Shown here: positions 48,905-62,010 of the stretch, one piece after another | Position numbering within the stretch: position 1 is the stretch's first letter | Layout: the number at the start of each line of letters is the position of its first letter | Origin: Ailurus styani | Taxonomy: Eukaryota; Chordata; Mammalia; Carnivora; Ailuridae | Length of the DNA: 64,000 nt | Assembly: GCA_002007465.1 (NCBI GenBank) | Contig: LNAC01000752.1 | Location: 507,893-571,892, forward strand | Direction: 5' to 3' | Position numbers and translations under genes: made by a program | Notes under the pieces: generated by a model | Seen by the model: only the letters and a program-made list of their open reading frames with translations | Told to the model about the DNA's origin: nothing | The model's database searches: none

Positions 48905-49392
48905 CCTGACAAATATCTCACAGAAAGAAATATACAGTGGAATATGATGCAGCCATAAGAAGGATGAGATTGTGCCATTTGTGACAACATGGATGGATTT
49001 AGAGGGTATTATGCTAAATGAATTAAGTCGGACTGAGAGAGACAAACACCATATGACCTCACTCACATGCGGAATCAGAAAAAAATGAATAAACATAAAG
49101 CAGAATCAGACCTATAAATACAGAGAACAAACTGATGGCTGCAGAGGCAGGGGGGTGGAGGTTGGGCAAAATGGATGAAGGGAAGTGGGAGATATAGGCT
49201 TCCAGTTATGGGATGAATTAGTCATGGGACTAAAAGATGCAGAATAGGGAACATAGTCAATAATATTGTAATAGCATTTTATGGTGACGGTAGCCACAAG
49301 TATGTATAAATTTGTTGAATCACTAGGCTGCGCACCTGAAAATAATGTAACATTGTGGGTCAACTACACTCAAGTAAAAAAATTTTAAAAAG
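48905..49392 (+). mobile_element. L1 3'-end fragment, plus strand
   Basis: gtggaatatgatgcagccat, acaacatggatggatttaga, aaacaccatatgacctcact and the terminal caactacactcaagtaaaaa are carnivoran L1 3' sequence. 5'-truncated. Confidence 0.85.
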
Positions 49393-49734
49393 AAATACAC
49401 GAACTAATTTCAATTATAAGTAAAATATTAGCAAATCATTCTAGCCTCAAATCAAAATACTAATATACCATGACAAGTAGGATTTATTTCCTCTTTATGT
49501 TATGAATTATAAAGATAGTTCAATATTACAAATACACCAAGATATATTGTTATACTAATTGTTCAAAAGAAATTACAACATAGTTATCTTAATAAATACA
49601 TGAAAATTATTTTATCAACAAAGCAGGTTATTAAACAGTAATGAGTACAATTTTTCACTTGTTACTTCTTAATTAAAAAGGTTTAATCAAAGTTTCCTGC
49701 ACCCATTATCTTGTTCCATAGCCTCATGCTTTGT

Positions 49735-50255
49735 TTTAAATGAACCTTTTCTTTTAGAATGATTTTATACTTACAGAAAGGTGGCAAAAAAAGATCAGAG
49801 AGTTCTTATATAATGAGCCTCCATTTTCTACTTTTGTTAATAACTTACATTACTTTGGAACATTTGCCACATGTAATGAGCTATTACTGATACATTATTA
49901 CTAACTAAAACCCATGTCCCAGTCATATTTCCTTAGTTTTTAGCTAATATTTTTCTTCTGTTCTAGATTCCATCTAGGATAGCACATTACGTTTAGTCAT
50001 CCTGTCTCCTTATGCTCCTCAAGGCTGGCAGTTTCTCAGAGTTTCCTTGTCCTTGGTAGTTTTCAGGAGTACTGGCCAGTTGTTTTATAGAATGTCCCTG
50101 AAGATGGGATTGTCTGTTTTCCTCTTAGTTAGACTGGGGGTTTGGAATTTTGGGAAGACCACATTAAACTGCCATTCTCACAACATTATATCAAAGGTAC
50201 ATACTATCAACATAACTTACCACTGATGATGACACCAGCTTGTTTTAGAAGTAAT
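49735..50255. repeat. Old interspersed repeat (same family as 1030-1235)
   Basis: gattttatacttacagaaag, tctccttatgctcctcaagg and ggagtactggccagttgttt belong to an old element that I recall as L1-derived. Confidence 0.5.
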
Positions 50256-51280
50256 TGGCTCAATGGCTCATTTGAGTTTCATTTTCAGGAATGAGCAGTT
50301 TGTAGTTGACAAAAGGGGAAAACCCACTTTAGTGTCTCTCAAATTCAATGTATTCACATAATAAGGACTGACTTTTGTTCTCTGAAAATCAGCAAGTCTT
50401 TTTACTTCCCTAAATAGATAAGTAGCCCTGCTTATGCCCCAGGTAAAGGGGTCCAGCAGGGCCAGTCTTCTTCCTTTGAAATTTTCTTCCTGCTACCAGA
50501 TCCCTGGTCACTCACTGGTGATAACACAACGAATATAAAACAGGGAATCTTTGCCATTAAAGGGCACACATACATCCATATGTACATATATAATAAATAT
50601 CAGATTGCAATGAAAAGAATAAACAGTAAGAGGATAGAGGGCATACTAATTAATCTTCACGTATCCTTGTTTCCAGATCTTTGTATATCCGGATCTACTC
50701 TCTTCCATTTTCTACCTGACTCCTGCAATATCCTATTTTCCATTGGTCATGAAAAGCTAACTCCCCTGCTCTTTAGGGTTGTATCACTGAGTCCCTATAT
50801 GGCTGGCCAAGAAAGCAGAGCCCATTCCCTGTAGTGTGGCACTTCAACTAAATATAAAAATGAGTGGATATGAGGGACTGATGGGGCATCTACAGATTAG
50901 TGTCAGCTCTAGGGGGGGCGGGTGTCAACAAATTTGGCAGTGGTGTGGCATGGTCTAGGAGATAGGTGACATCTCAGGAACAAAGGAAATAAGTGCATCT
51001 GAGGAGACATAGAAGGTTTATGTTCAATATAGAAGGCTCTCTACAGAGGTGCCATTTAATTGAAGTCTCACTGAATTGAGAGAGGAAGTCATCCAAATAA
51101 CTGAGTGAAGAGTATTCCAGACTGAGGAAACCGTAGGTGTGAAAGAAAGTCTGAGGAACAATAAGAAACTTAGTGTAGTTGTGTGAAGTGACTGAGGGGG
51201 TAGTGACAGGAGATAAGGTTGAAGAAAGATGCACAGAACCTCTTAGGCTATTTTAGAAACTTAAAATAATTATGGTTAAG

Positions 51281-51459
51281 GGGCACCTGGGTGGCTCAGT
51301 TGGTTGAGCATCTGACTCCTGATTTCAGCTCAGGCCATGATCTCAGGGTCATAAGATTGAGCCATACGTCAGGCTCTGTGTTCAGTGCAGAGTCTGCTTG
51401 TCCCTCTTCCTCTGCTCATCCTTTCATTCTCTCTAATAAATGGAAAAAATCTTTCAAAA
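51281..51459 (+). mobile_element. CAN-SINE, plus strand
   Basis: gggcacctgggtggctcagt head, ttggttgagcatctgactc subtype. TSD aattatggttaag / aaatatgggtgag (51268-51280, 51460-51472), 11/13. Confidence 0.93.
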
Positions 51460-52196
51460 AAATATGGGTGAGATGGGAAGCATTTCAAAACTTTCAAATT
51501 TGCCATTTGGGAGTGATAAACTATGACTTGAATTTTAAAAGGATGACAGATAGCTGTGTGGAAAATAGACTGTCAAAGACAGAGATGGAAATCCAGAGAC
51601 CTAAGTCACTCCTAGAATAGATGAGTCATTATGGGGAGTTGCACCACAGTTAAAAGTGGTTGGAGGTCCTGATGGGTCAGATTTGGAAAATAGGTTAAAT
51701 TTGTAGCTTGTAAGATTTGTTTGTAGATTGGAGAGAAATTGTTAAGTAAGAATGGCTATGATTTTGGCTTGAACAACTGGAAAAATGGAGTTGATATTTA
51801 CTGGAATGAGGAAGACTGTGGGAAGGATTTGGGTCAGAAATGAGAGTTCTGTTTTGGATATGTTGAGATGTATTTACTATACCAAATAGACTTGGAGAAC
51901 ATGCAGCTGAATATTTGAATTGGTAGTTGAATGGAGTGGTTAGGGATGAAGATAAAATGGGATTTGATGCTGTATCTGCCATCTAAAGCCAATTGGATGG
52001 GATAAGATATTTTAGGGAACAAGTATAACTAGATGAGCCCTGAGCCATGGGCACTGAAACGTTGTGAGGATGGAAATGTGGCTGGCTTCATGGGCACACA
52101 ACCTGTATAGTCACACAAGACATTATGCTTAATAGGGTCCGGTGTTCGGTTTAATGCTCTGCTCTTACTGTCTTGAAATTCTTAATAATTTTTAAA

Positions 52197-52367
52197 AAGA
52201 TTTTATTTATTTATATGAGAGGGAGAGAATGAGAGATAGCATGAGAGGGGAGAAGGTCAGAAGGAGAAGCAGACTCCCCGTGGACCTGGGAGCCTGATGT
52301 GGGACTCTGTCCCAGGACTCCAGGATCATGGGCAGCTGCTTAACCAACTGAGTTACCCAGACACCCA
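52197..52367 (-). mobile_element. CAN-SINE, minus strand, 19-bp perfect TSD
   Basis: Bounded by attcttaataatttttaaa at 52178-52196 and 52368-52386 (19/19). The body has diverged although the duplication is intact. Confidence 0.93.
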
Positions 52368-54925
52368 ATTCTTAATAATTTTTAAACAAGGGCCCAGCAT
52401 TTCCCTTTTGTATTGCACCCTAAAAATTATGTGGCGAGTCCTGATTGGGAACATGAGGATTCAGCGAGGTCAAAAGCCAATGAAGTAGATTGAACACCAA
52501 GCAAGTATGTTAGTGGTTTCATAAGAGCCAAGTAAAGAAGTTGTATGGAGATGAACAGAGTGGTCAGCAGTCTCAGAATCTGCTGCAAGGCCAAGTTATT
52601 TTTGGCCTGAACAGTGATCACTGGATTTAGCAACTTGGGTGTGATTGTCACTCAGGTTGAACTGAAAAGAAAGAAAAAGAGAAGAGAATAAGAACAAACA
52701 CCAAGGATAGACAACTCTGGAAAACACCTTCTCTGGTGTGGGAAAGCTTCAAACTGAACAGGGGTCAAATCAAGGCTCTTCTAAAATGGAGCTATGGCAT
52801 ATATTTTTCCTTGGCAATGACCCATTAAAGAAGGGAAGTGATGAGGCAGGAGAGGAAATAATTACAGGAGGAAAGTCCTTGAGGAGGAGAGGGGAATGGG
52901 ATCCTTTGCAAAGTGGAGGGTTTGTCCTAGGAGCAGATGGAAGGCAAACTGCATGGACAGATGCCTGTGCCTGATGCATTTTGGACAAAAATCCATTCTG
53001 ATTGTTTCTGTATAAGACTCAAAGTCTTCAGCCGAGACTAGAAAACAGAGAGGGGATGGAGAGATTTGGGGGGAAAAGAGAGTGTGAAATCATCTTCTGT
53101 GAAGGGGCTGGAACTGATGGGTAGCACAAAAGCCACTAAAAGGCCAAGTGAAAATACATGCTGATGGTGTGGTGTGATAGACTCTTGTCGGGTATCTCTG
53201 GTGATTTTCTTTTTACAGTTTTCTGGTTCCCTAATAGGCATATTTTACTTCCATAATTAGCCTTTTAAAACTGTAGGGAGGGGTGAAAAGCAAGAGCCTG
53301 GAGACATCATATTCTGGAAAAGCACTTGTTTCAGAAAGTACTGTCCATGCAACAGATGAAGAGCAGTCCCAATTTCTGTGGAAATGAGGAACAAAAAATA
53401 TCTTTCCCCTTTTTTCAGGACCTAGAATTTACTCTGTTTCTAAGCCTGAGCCACCTATTGTGTTTCCTAGTTGAGTTTGGTGGGCCTAATGTTTCAAATC
53501 TTCCCAGGGTCTTGACACCAGGTTGACTGCATCCTTGATTTTTCAGGACTCATCCCTGTCTGGGTCTGAAGGCTGAGGGAGGCTCCATCAGGAACTAGCC
53601 ATACATGTCTTACATCAGAAATATTTTATAGTTTGCTTGTTAAAAGGGTTAAAAGTAAGTGTCTCTTAGATGTTGAGGTCCTTGATGTCTGCTTTCAGAG
53701 CATCCTTATTCACTCAGTACTTGTCTTGTTAACAACTTGGGCCGCTATTTTTTTTTAATTTTCAAATCAAGATCATTGTTCCAAAAAGGCATTTCAGAGA
53801 TAATACACTGTTAGGAAGAGATTGTTACTAATTCCAAAACATTTTCACCCTGTTAGACCTTGTATTATTGGCTCTTATGTGCTTTTATTTTGACCCATGA
53901 TAGATGGGATGGTGAGTAGGGAATTTCAGGGCAACATTTTAAACTGAGTTCCTCTTAGCAATTTACCCTCATCTTTCTGTTGAAATCTTTATTGGGATCA
54001 TAAATCTCAGTTCTCAGAACAAGATGTGAGAATTAGATCCTAGTTACTAAAACACCCCATGGAGCTCAGCTGTGTGGGTGCAGAGGCGGTAACTCTGCAT
54101 GGGGTTGTGAGGTAGGGTGTGTGTTTGGAACCCTGAGGGTGGTGAGCTGAAGACTGCAGAGCCAAGGGCAGCTGTGGAAGCCAAGTCCAGAGCATAACAT
54201 CAGGGAAGGGGGGCAGGGTGTGTATTTTTCCTGTGGTGGAAATAATATTTAACAATATGCATTTGGATTATGTCACTCTTCACGAAATGTACAAACTTGT
54301 TGATGAGTTTCTTTTATCATTAAATTCCTTCATAATGAATTTCTTACATAAGAAACCTGCTCAATAAATTTGTCTATTATTTGTATTCATACATGAAAGT
54401 AAATTCTTAGAAGAGCACAGTTACCTAATATTAGTTTATATATACTGTTCTTGAGAACAAAGACAAATTGACATAGAGTACTGTCTGAGCGCTGGGTCTA
54501 ATTTGAAATATGTAACTTTAAAACATGGATTATGTTAATGGAGCTATCTACAAATCAATTGAAGGGAATTATTTGCAGGCAGGCATTTCTTTTTCTGAAG
54601 GAATGTCTATGACTTCCTACCTTAGAGGGACTGAAATGGGAAGTAAGAGTTGTTGTGGGTGGAAAGCTCAGGATATGCTCAGAAGCAGATTTTTAGGACC
54701 TTATGAAGAAAGGTTCAAAGAACAATGTGATCAGTAACTAGAAGTTGATGAGCTAAAGATAGGGAGTTTTCCTGAAGGAACCTAAATCCTCATTGTCAGT
54801 GTTGGCAGTCAGGCCAGCTTAAATTGGTGGCTTTGAGAAAATCAGTAAATCTCAAATTATCAACATTTGTTCAATGAAAATAGCATCTACATTATAAGTT
54901 GGTGAGATTTAAATAAGGAAATATT

Positions 54926-54976
54926 ACACACACACACACACATGTGCACACGCACACATACACACACATACACACA
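54926..54976 (+). repeat. Interrupted (CA)n microsatellite
   Basis: CA repeats with tg, cg and ta interruptions over about 51 bp. Confidence 0.95.
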
Positions 54977-56950
54977 TCCTGGATATAACATAAGTTCAAG
55001 ACATTGCAGTTTATGATCATGTTCTTGAGAGATGCCATCTATGACAAAAGGCTCATCAAAGTTAGAATTAGAATTAGAAGACAACACCAACGGCAGAGAC
55101 AAGATGCACAGGGTCCAAATAACTGCAGCATCTGTGGACCTATACTCTCTCTTTTTTGGGGGGGGCAGGTAAAACTGAAATTCTGTTATGATTGAAGGAC
55201 CTTCTCTCCATATCTGCATTCCAAGGTGTTTTGGGACACTTGCAGATTTTTTCCAACACCCCTAAAATAAAAGACCATAGTTACCTCTTCTTTCTCACAG
55301 TGAGCACAGAGGACTGTGCTTTGGGCTTTGTTTTTTAGGAGGGGGTGGTGGTGATCCTGATGTAAGGATGAGACTATGTAAATCATGGAAGACTCTGCCA
55401 GGTTGGGTGGAGTGTAACTGTAGGCCCTGCATGGCTGGTCAGGAAGTCAGTCACTGACTCAACTCCAGCCATCCAGGAGGTTGGTGGTTGAGGAGGATCA
55501 CAGGGTGATCTGCTAGGGAACTGCACAAGGGGAGGATCCAGTCAATTTCTTCTAGACTCATTTCAGTCCCCTAAAGCATTAATGACCTTTTTCTTAATGC
55601 TTATACAGGGAAAATTTTAGTTCATTGACCTTACAAATAATTATGGTTCATTGGAAAGCTTTTGTTCATGGAAACTGGGCAGCACTTCCAAACACTTTAA
55701 TGATGTTTATTATCCTAATAGTAATAGCACCTGTCCGTTACCCTGCCTGCATACTTGAAAAAAAATTTAACTGAAAGAAAGCATGATTCATTTTATATCC
55801 TGATGTTTTCTTATGACCCCAGCTGTGGCCACTTCAGTGTCCAGCAAAGTATTTCTTTGGCGAGTGATTTTGGGAGGGGTGGAAAGTGAAATGGAAGCAG
55901 TCTCTGGAAAATCTTTAACACTGGGGCGTATTCTCTCCCTATTTGACTCCAAGGAATTTCCAGTCATGGAATCTGGCCTATCATAAAGACCTCTCTTTTG
56001 TACTTGATTCAACTTAATAAATTTTGTCAACCATCTATGGTGAATGATGTCTGTTCTCCACACTACAGAACAATAGCCTTCCTAGTTAAACCTCTGGAAG
56101 GGCAGGAATCATCAGTTCCAGTTCCCTCCGGCTGGGCAGTCTTCTATGTCAGCTGGCTGGATCCACTTGTTCATAGCTCCTCCCCTAGAACAAATTCTTC
56201 TTTTTTTCTGACCCCTAGAACACCCTGACATGCATTCCTCCTCTAACTGCCTTTGTTGGCCTCAATTCTGAAATAACATCTCTTTAAGATACACTTGTCA
56301 TCAAAAAGGCAAATCCTCAATGAGAATAACTTGCCTTAAAAAAAAGAAGTCATGCCTAAGTTAGCCACATTTAGAAAATGCAGAAACTCTTCCAGCTCTT
56401 TTTAAAAGGAAGCTTTAGAAAATAAATTTGTCCCATGAAATAAATGGTAACTGGTGCATGAAATGGTATGAGAATGAGAAGTATTTCCTTACTTGTATCA
56501 ACAACAGTTTGAGTGCCTGTTCTCCCCAACCATATCACAAATTGTTAAATTTTGCTGATAGTTCACATATTTGAATCTTTCCTAAATAATCATACTGTTC
56601 CTGAAGGTTACAACTCTTTCCTTCTAAACCAAATCTCTCCTGGAGTCTGTCTCCACACAAAGGTTCTTTTACCAATTTTCTTCTTCTAAACTTGGGGCTT
56701 ATTTTTTGCTCCCTGCTAAGCACAGCCACCGTGTCTCCAACCTTGTTCTTCACAACCAATCAGTCATGGTCATTGGAGTTTTACTTCACTTCATGTCTAC
56801 CATTTTGTTTCTCTTCTCGCTATCACCATCCTAGCTCAGATATACAAGTGATTCCTGTTATGCATGGTAATGAATGACCTTAAAAATGACTGCATGAATA
56901 AAAACTGTGCAAAGCAACCTTACTAATCAAAGGAGGGGTGGGGATTACAA

Positions 56951-56995
56951 TTACTTGCTATTCAGATGACACAAAGCCATCTGAATAGCAAGTAA
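56951..56995. repeat. Perfect 18-bp inverted repeat with 9-nt loop
   Basis: ttacttgctattcagatg (56951-56968), loop acacaaagc, then catctgaatagcaagtaa (56978-56995). The arms are exact reverse complements. Confidence 0.95.
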
Positions 56996-57592
56996 GGATC
57001 AATTTGACTACTAGTTCACCAAAATCAAAACATCAGCATAAAGGAATAATCCAATTGCTGGCATAAATGCATGTGCCAAGAGTTGCTTGTTTCAACTAAG
57101 GGAATTCAGTAAATCCTTGCAACTAGAGGAAATGAGAGACGGTTCTAAGTACTTCATTTATCCCTAGTAAGTGAATATAACTTACTCTTCCATCTCCTGG
57201 GGGAAAAGAAAAGCATTTTCCATCTCTGAAATGTGGAGTAAGCTGGATTAGGAGGAGACCCCCACAGCATCAGCAGCAAAAAAATTCTACAGGCAAGTTT
57301 CTCAACCATTAGAACTTTAAAATTATATTGTGGTGGTATAGTTTAGAAAAATAAAGAAGCAAGGTTTTACCTGCATGATAAATTAGAGAACACATGGTTT
57401 CTTTCCATATTCTTGTAATCTTAAGGGAGATAATTTCTGAAAATCTAAAAAGTTCTATCTTGACCATTTGGGCATAAAGTAGGTGGAGATTGAAGGGAGG
57501 AATGACAAGGCCCTTGGAGGAATAAAAAATGAAAATAACCAAAATTACATCTATGTTACATGAGTGGCCAAAACCAGAAAGCTCCATACAAG

Positions 57593-57619
57593 TTTTTTTT
57601 TTTTTTTTTTTTTTTTTTT
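57593..57619 (+). repeat. Poly-T run (27 bases)
   Basis: 27 uninterrupted T with no SINE or L1 body on either side. It may be an orphan retroposon tail. Confidence 0.9.
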
Positions 57620-59900
57620 GCCTTGGCAACAAGTATTGCCCTTACACCATTGAATGTCATTGCAATCATATGGTATCAATAACAAATGAATTTTGGCCAG
57701 AATGTCTAAGGTCTGTTCTTACAGACATTAGATCTGAAGTCTCCTTTTTCACAAATCTCAAAAGCATGTTCATTCTGAACTCTGGCCAGTTTTTTGACCT
57801 TTCTGCTGACCTGAAAGGGTTATGCAGCAAGGGTAAGACACATATTAGTGCTTGGAACATCCCTTGGAATGGCCAAAATATTTTCTTTATGACTGCAAAG
57901 CAATTTCCAAATCACATTGCTTTCTGCTGCAGAGTTTTCTATTGAGTACTACAATATATCCCAGTATAATGACTTTCAATTTTTGTCTCAAGACTTGGGT
58001 TAAGCTCTTTCAAGATGGCCTAAACACTCTACCAATTGATAGCATTATGCTGGGCCTATGAATTAGATTTTGTCCCAGAGGCCAGACATGGGAGCCTGTG
58101 TCTATTATTTACACCATTTTTATTGGTTTTTGTGGGCAGCATGGTTGAGACATAAAAGCTTTAACTAGGTGGTAAGAATGGAGAAAAGAAAATAATGAGA
58201 GAGCTTAATGACATTGACTGTGGGCTGAAGAGGAAAAGGAAACAAATTTTGACCAAGTCTTCTGGGTAACTGGGCTAGTAATAAGATACATGAGGTAAGC
58301 CAGATGATTTAATTTTGGGTAGTCTCTTGCTAAACTAAAAAATAAACTAAAAATAATAAAATAAACTATAAATAATTAATATATAATTATTAAGAGTATA
58401 TTATTAACGTGCTTTTGCCAGGTCTTGTATTTATTTTAAAATCATACTTTATATAGTAAAACTGTTGTCAAATAATGTTATAATTTAAACAATCGCTCCT
58501 AAAACAGAAGCATTATATTGTATAAGGCGTGTACATTCCAGAATTATTTCCTGTTGAATCAAAACTAAAACATCCCAAAATTAGGTCACTCACCAAGCAT
58601 TCTAAAATTCAGAGCCAGAGAAATTGTTTTCATTTTCAGTTTTGGTAAAGGCCCCTTTGTTTACTCAGCAACCCCAAGTGCAGGAAATTCTCCTGTTACT
58701 ACTAAAGACAAATCATTTTTTATTTATATTTAAAAACAATGTATAAACCTAAGAGTAGAGTTTTTAAACTTAGGTTGATTTAAAGCACTGAATAAAAGCT
58801 TTCTTTAAACATCATACTTAATAGTGAATTACTAAAGCAGTTTCCATTGGTAAGAGGAAAAACTATGACTACTTTCACTCATATTCAATATTGTTCTGGT
58901 TTTATTCCCAATGTAATATGACAAGAAAAATAAGGTATATAATAGAATTAAACAAATTATTTGCCACTGATATGATTCCCAGAATGTGAAAAAAAAAGCA
59001 ACAAGGGAACAGATAAAAAAATAATACAAAACTCAGTTTTCAGACTTCTGGGAATATGGTAGAGCAGGAGGGTCCTAAGCTCCCTCATCTCATGGACACA
59101 CCCAGATAATAGCCATGGAAGTGCAATTATCTCAGAAAGCAACCCAAAGACTGGCAGGACAGACTTTTTACAGTTAATCATGGAGAAGCCACATGGAAAA
59201 GGGTAGGTGGGGTGGATACTCAGTTGGGAACCATATTCCTGGACAGACTAATAACAGACAGGAGGGACACCACAAGCATGGAGAAGGGAGAAGAGCAGAC
59301 TTCACCCCAGGCACCCCAGGTATGGGGGACCTACACTGAGAAGATGACCTCTCATAATATTTGGCTTTGGAAATCAGTGGGACTTAACTTCACAAATTCT
59401 TACAATCATCAGAGCTTAACTCCAGGTACTTTTAAAATCAGTGGGGTTAGCTCTGGGAGTGCTGGAGGGTGAAAAAAACCCCTGAATCCTACACTTTAAA
59501 AGACAGTATAACAAATAACCTTGCCAAGATACAGCACAAAAGCAGCAGTTTGAAAAGTGCCTGAGGTATACATGGATTTATTTACTAATTTCAGAACATT
59601 CACTAGATCGGCAGGGATCTCTAAGAGACTTCTCCAATAACATAAGAGCTTGTGGGTGCCATTTCTCCTCCCCTAGCTCCCAACTCCAGCTTAGATAGTT
59701 GGATACTTGTGGGAACCAGCAGTGACAGTACTCACTAACCTTGCTAACATCATACTCCCTGCCCGGAATTCTTCTGTGGATCTGCCCCATACAACCTGCC
59801 CCATTTAGGAGGCATCCCTCCAAAGTAGCTCCTGCCTTGGGGAGAGGGGAAAATAACCACACACACCAGTGCAAATGCAGCTGAAGCTGATGGGCTGGGG

Positions 59901-60266
59901 CAGGCATCTGGTCTGTCTGCAAGCCCCAATTACAAACAGGAAATTCTCAGGGCATAGCACAGCAAGAGAGCCCTGTAGTTTGGGGTGACTCCAGCCCCAG
60001 TGGTCAGACAGTGGGCAGGCATCTGGTCTGACTGCTGGCCCTGGCCGTGAACAAAAGTCCCTTAGGGGACAAGACAGGGAGAGCACCTTATAGGTCCATG
60101 ATACTACAGCCCCAAGAGATGGACTGGAGCCAGGCATCTGGTTTGACTGCAGGCCTTGTCCATGAATGAAAGCCTCTCAGGGGACAATGTTAGGAAGAAT
60201 GCCCTGAAGTTTGATAAGACTTCAGTGCTGGCAGATGGCCTGAGGGCAGGCATATGGTCTGACTGC
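59901..60266 (+). repeat. Tandem array of ~115-bp units in the HAL1 leader
   Basis: The motif caggcatctggtctgactgc recurs at 59901, 60016, 60131 and 60247 with one or two changes, a spacing of 115, 115 and 116 bp. Following segments also align (gtagtttggggtgactccag; ggtccatgatactacagccc; gaagtttgataagacttcag). Three full units and the start of a fourth are present. Confidence 0.85.
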
Positions 60267-60530
60267 TGACACCACAACAACTATAAACCCATGGCAGTCC
60301 AAGACTGGCTCCTGAACAGCACACAGACCAAACCTACCCGGTGCCCTTACTACAGGCAAACTGGGCCATTGTGAAAGACTGGACTGAAGGCAAATGTGGC
60401 TCAGCCATGACAGTATGGCACATGCAACTCACATAGGAGAAACTCCTAAAGCACCTATATGGTGAACAGGGGACTTTATGCTATATAGAAGGCACCACAG
60501 AAGCTTTTCTTCATAAAGCCACCACTTTCA

Positions 60531-60720
60531 GGGTGCCTGGGTGACTCAGTCATTAAGCATCTGCCTTCATCTCAGGTCATGATCCCACGGTCCTGGGATC
60601 AAGCCTCGCATTGGGCTCCCTGCTTGGCGGGAAGCCTGCTTCTCTCTCTCCCACTCCCCCTGCTTGTGTTCCTTCTCTCGCTGTGTCTCTCTGCCAAATA
60701 AATAAAATCTTAAAAAAAAA
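60531..60720 (+). mobile_element. CAN-SINE nested in HAL1
   Basis: gggtgcctgggtgactcagt head and AATAAA/poly-A tail. TSD gccaccactttca / gccactactttca (60518-60530, 60722-60734), 12/13. Confidence 0.93.
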
Positions 60721-61950
60721 TGCCACTACTTTCAAGATCAGGAGACATAGCTGACTTTTCTAACATATAGATATAAACACAGAGAATTAGACAAAATGAA
60801 GAGACAGAGGGATATACCCCAAATGAAAGAATTGGACAAAACCACAGCAAAAGAGCTAAATGAAATGGAGATAAGTAATATGCCTGGTAAAGAATAAGCA
60901 ATATGCCTGGTAAAGATATTCAGTGCGCCTGAGAAAAGAGTGGAGGATCTCAGTGTGACCTTCAAAAAAGAGATCGAAAATGTGAAAAAGAACTAGTCAG
61001 AAATGAATAACTCAATAACTGAAATTAAAAATACACTAGAGGGAATCAATGGAAGATGAGAGAGGCAGAAGAATCGATCAGTGAGCTGGAAGACAATAAT
61101 GGAAAGCAACCATGCTCAACAGCAAAAGAAAAAAGAATAATAAAAAATGAGAATAGGTTAAGTCATCTCAACAACGACATCAAACGTAACAACATTCTCA
61201 TTATAGGGAACCCAGAATGAGAAGAGAGAGATAAGGGGCAGAAAATTTATTTGAATAAATAATAGCTGAATATTTTTCTAACCTAGGAACAGAAATAGAC
61301 ATCTAGATCCAAGAAAAACAGAGAGCCCCCAACAAAATCAACCCACGGAGGTCCAGATTAAAACAAGTAATAAATAAAATGGCAAAAAAGTAGTAATAAA
61401 AAGAGAATTTTAAAAGCATCAAGAGAAAAGAAAACAGTTACACAAAAGGAAAACCTCATAAGGCTCTCAGATGGTTTTTCAGCAGAAACATTGCAGACCA
61501 GAAGCAAGTGAAATGATATATTCAAAGTACGAAAAGGAAAAAACCTGTAACCAAAAATACTCTACCTAACATAATTATCATTCAGAATAGAATTAGAGAT
61601 AGAGTTTTCCAGACAAACAAAACTTAAAGGAGCTCACTACCATTAAACTAGCCTTGTGAGAAATGTTAAAAAGAATTCTTTGAGTGGAAAGAAAAGACCA
61701 TAATCAGGAGTAAAGAAATTATGATAGAAAAAATTTCGCAGGTAAATGCAAACATAATAACGTGGGAAATTAATCACTTATAAAACCAGTATGGACATTA
61801 AAGCACAAAGCAGTAAAATCAATTCTATCTAAACAAATAAGTTAAGTGACTCAAAAAATAAAAGGATGTAAAATATGACACCATATACATAAAACATGGT
61901 TGGGGAGTAAAAATTTAGTGCTTTTAGAATGTGTTCAAACTTAAGTGACC

Positions 61951-62010
61951 ATCAACTTAATGTAATCATCAACTTAATGTAATGCATCAACTTAATGCAT
62001 CAACTTAATG
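61951..62010 (+). repeat. Short tandem motif in HAL1 3' region
   Basis: atcaacttaatg occurs at 61951, 61968, 61986 and 61999. Confidence 0.85.

Larger units (their letters stand above)
50985..53170 (+). repeat. Long ancient interspersed repeat interrupted by two SINEs
   Basis: Segments before, between and after the two SINEs (gaagagtattccagactgag; ggcttgaacaactggaaaaa; gttctgttttggatatgttg) read in order as one long member of the family at 26190-27020. Confidence 0.55.
53171..59034. other. Intergenic stretch; no gene seen
   Basis: Contains a CA repeat (54926-54976), a perfect inverted repeat (56951-56995), a poly-T run (57593-57619) and an AT-rich patch (58336-58404). The open frame at 57621-57945 (+) matches nothing I know. 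No exon with splice sites, RNA gene or assignable transposon. Confidence 0.5.

Noticed and set aside
59578..60137. Two open frames on the minus strand
   Set aside because: They are antisense to the HAL1-like leader and its 115-bp units; repeated segments keep the frame open.
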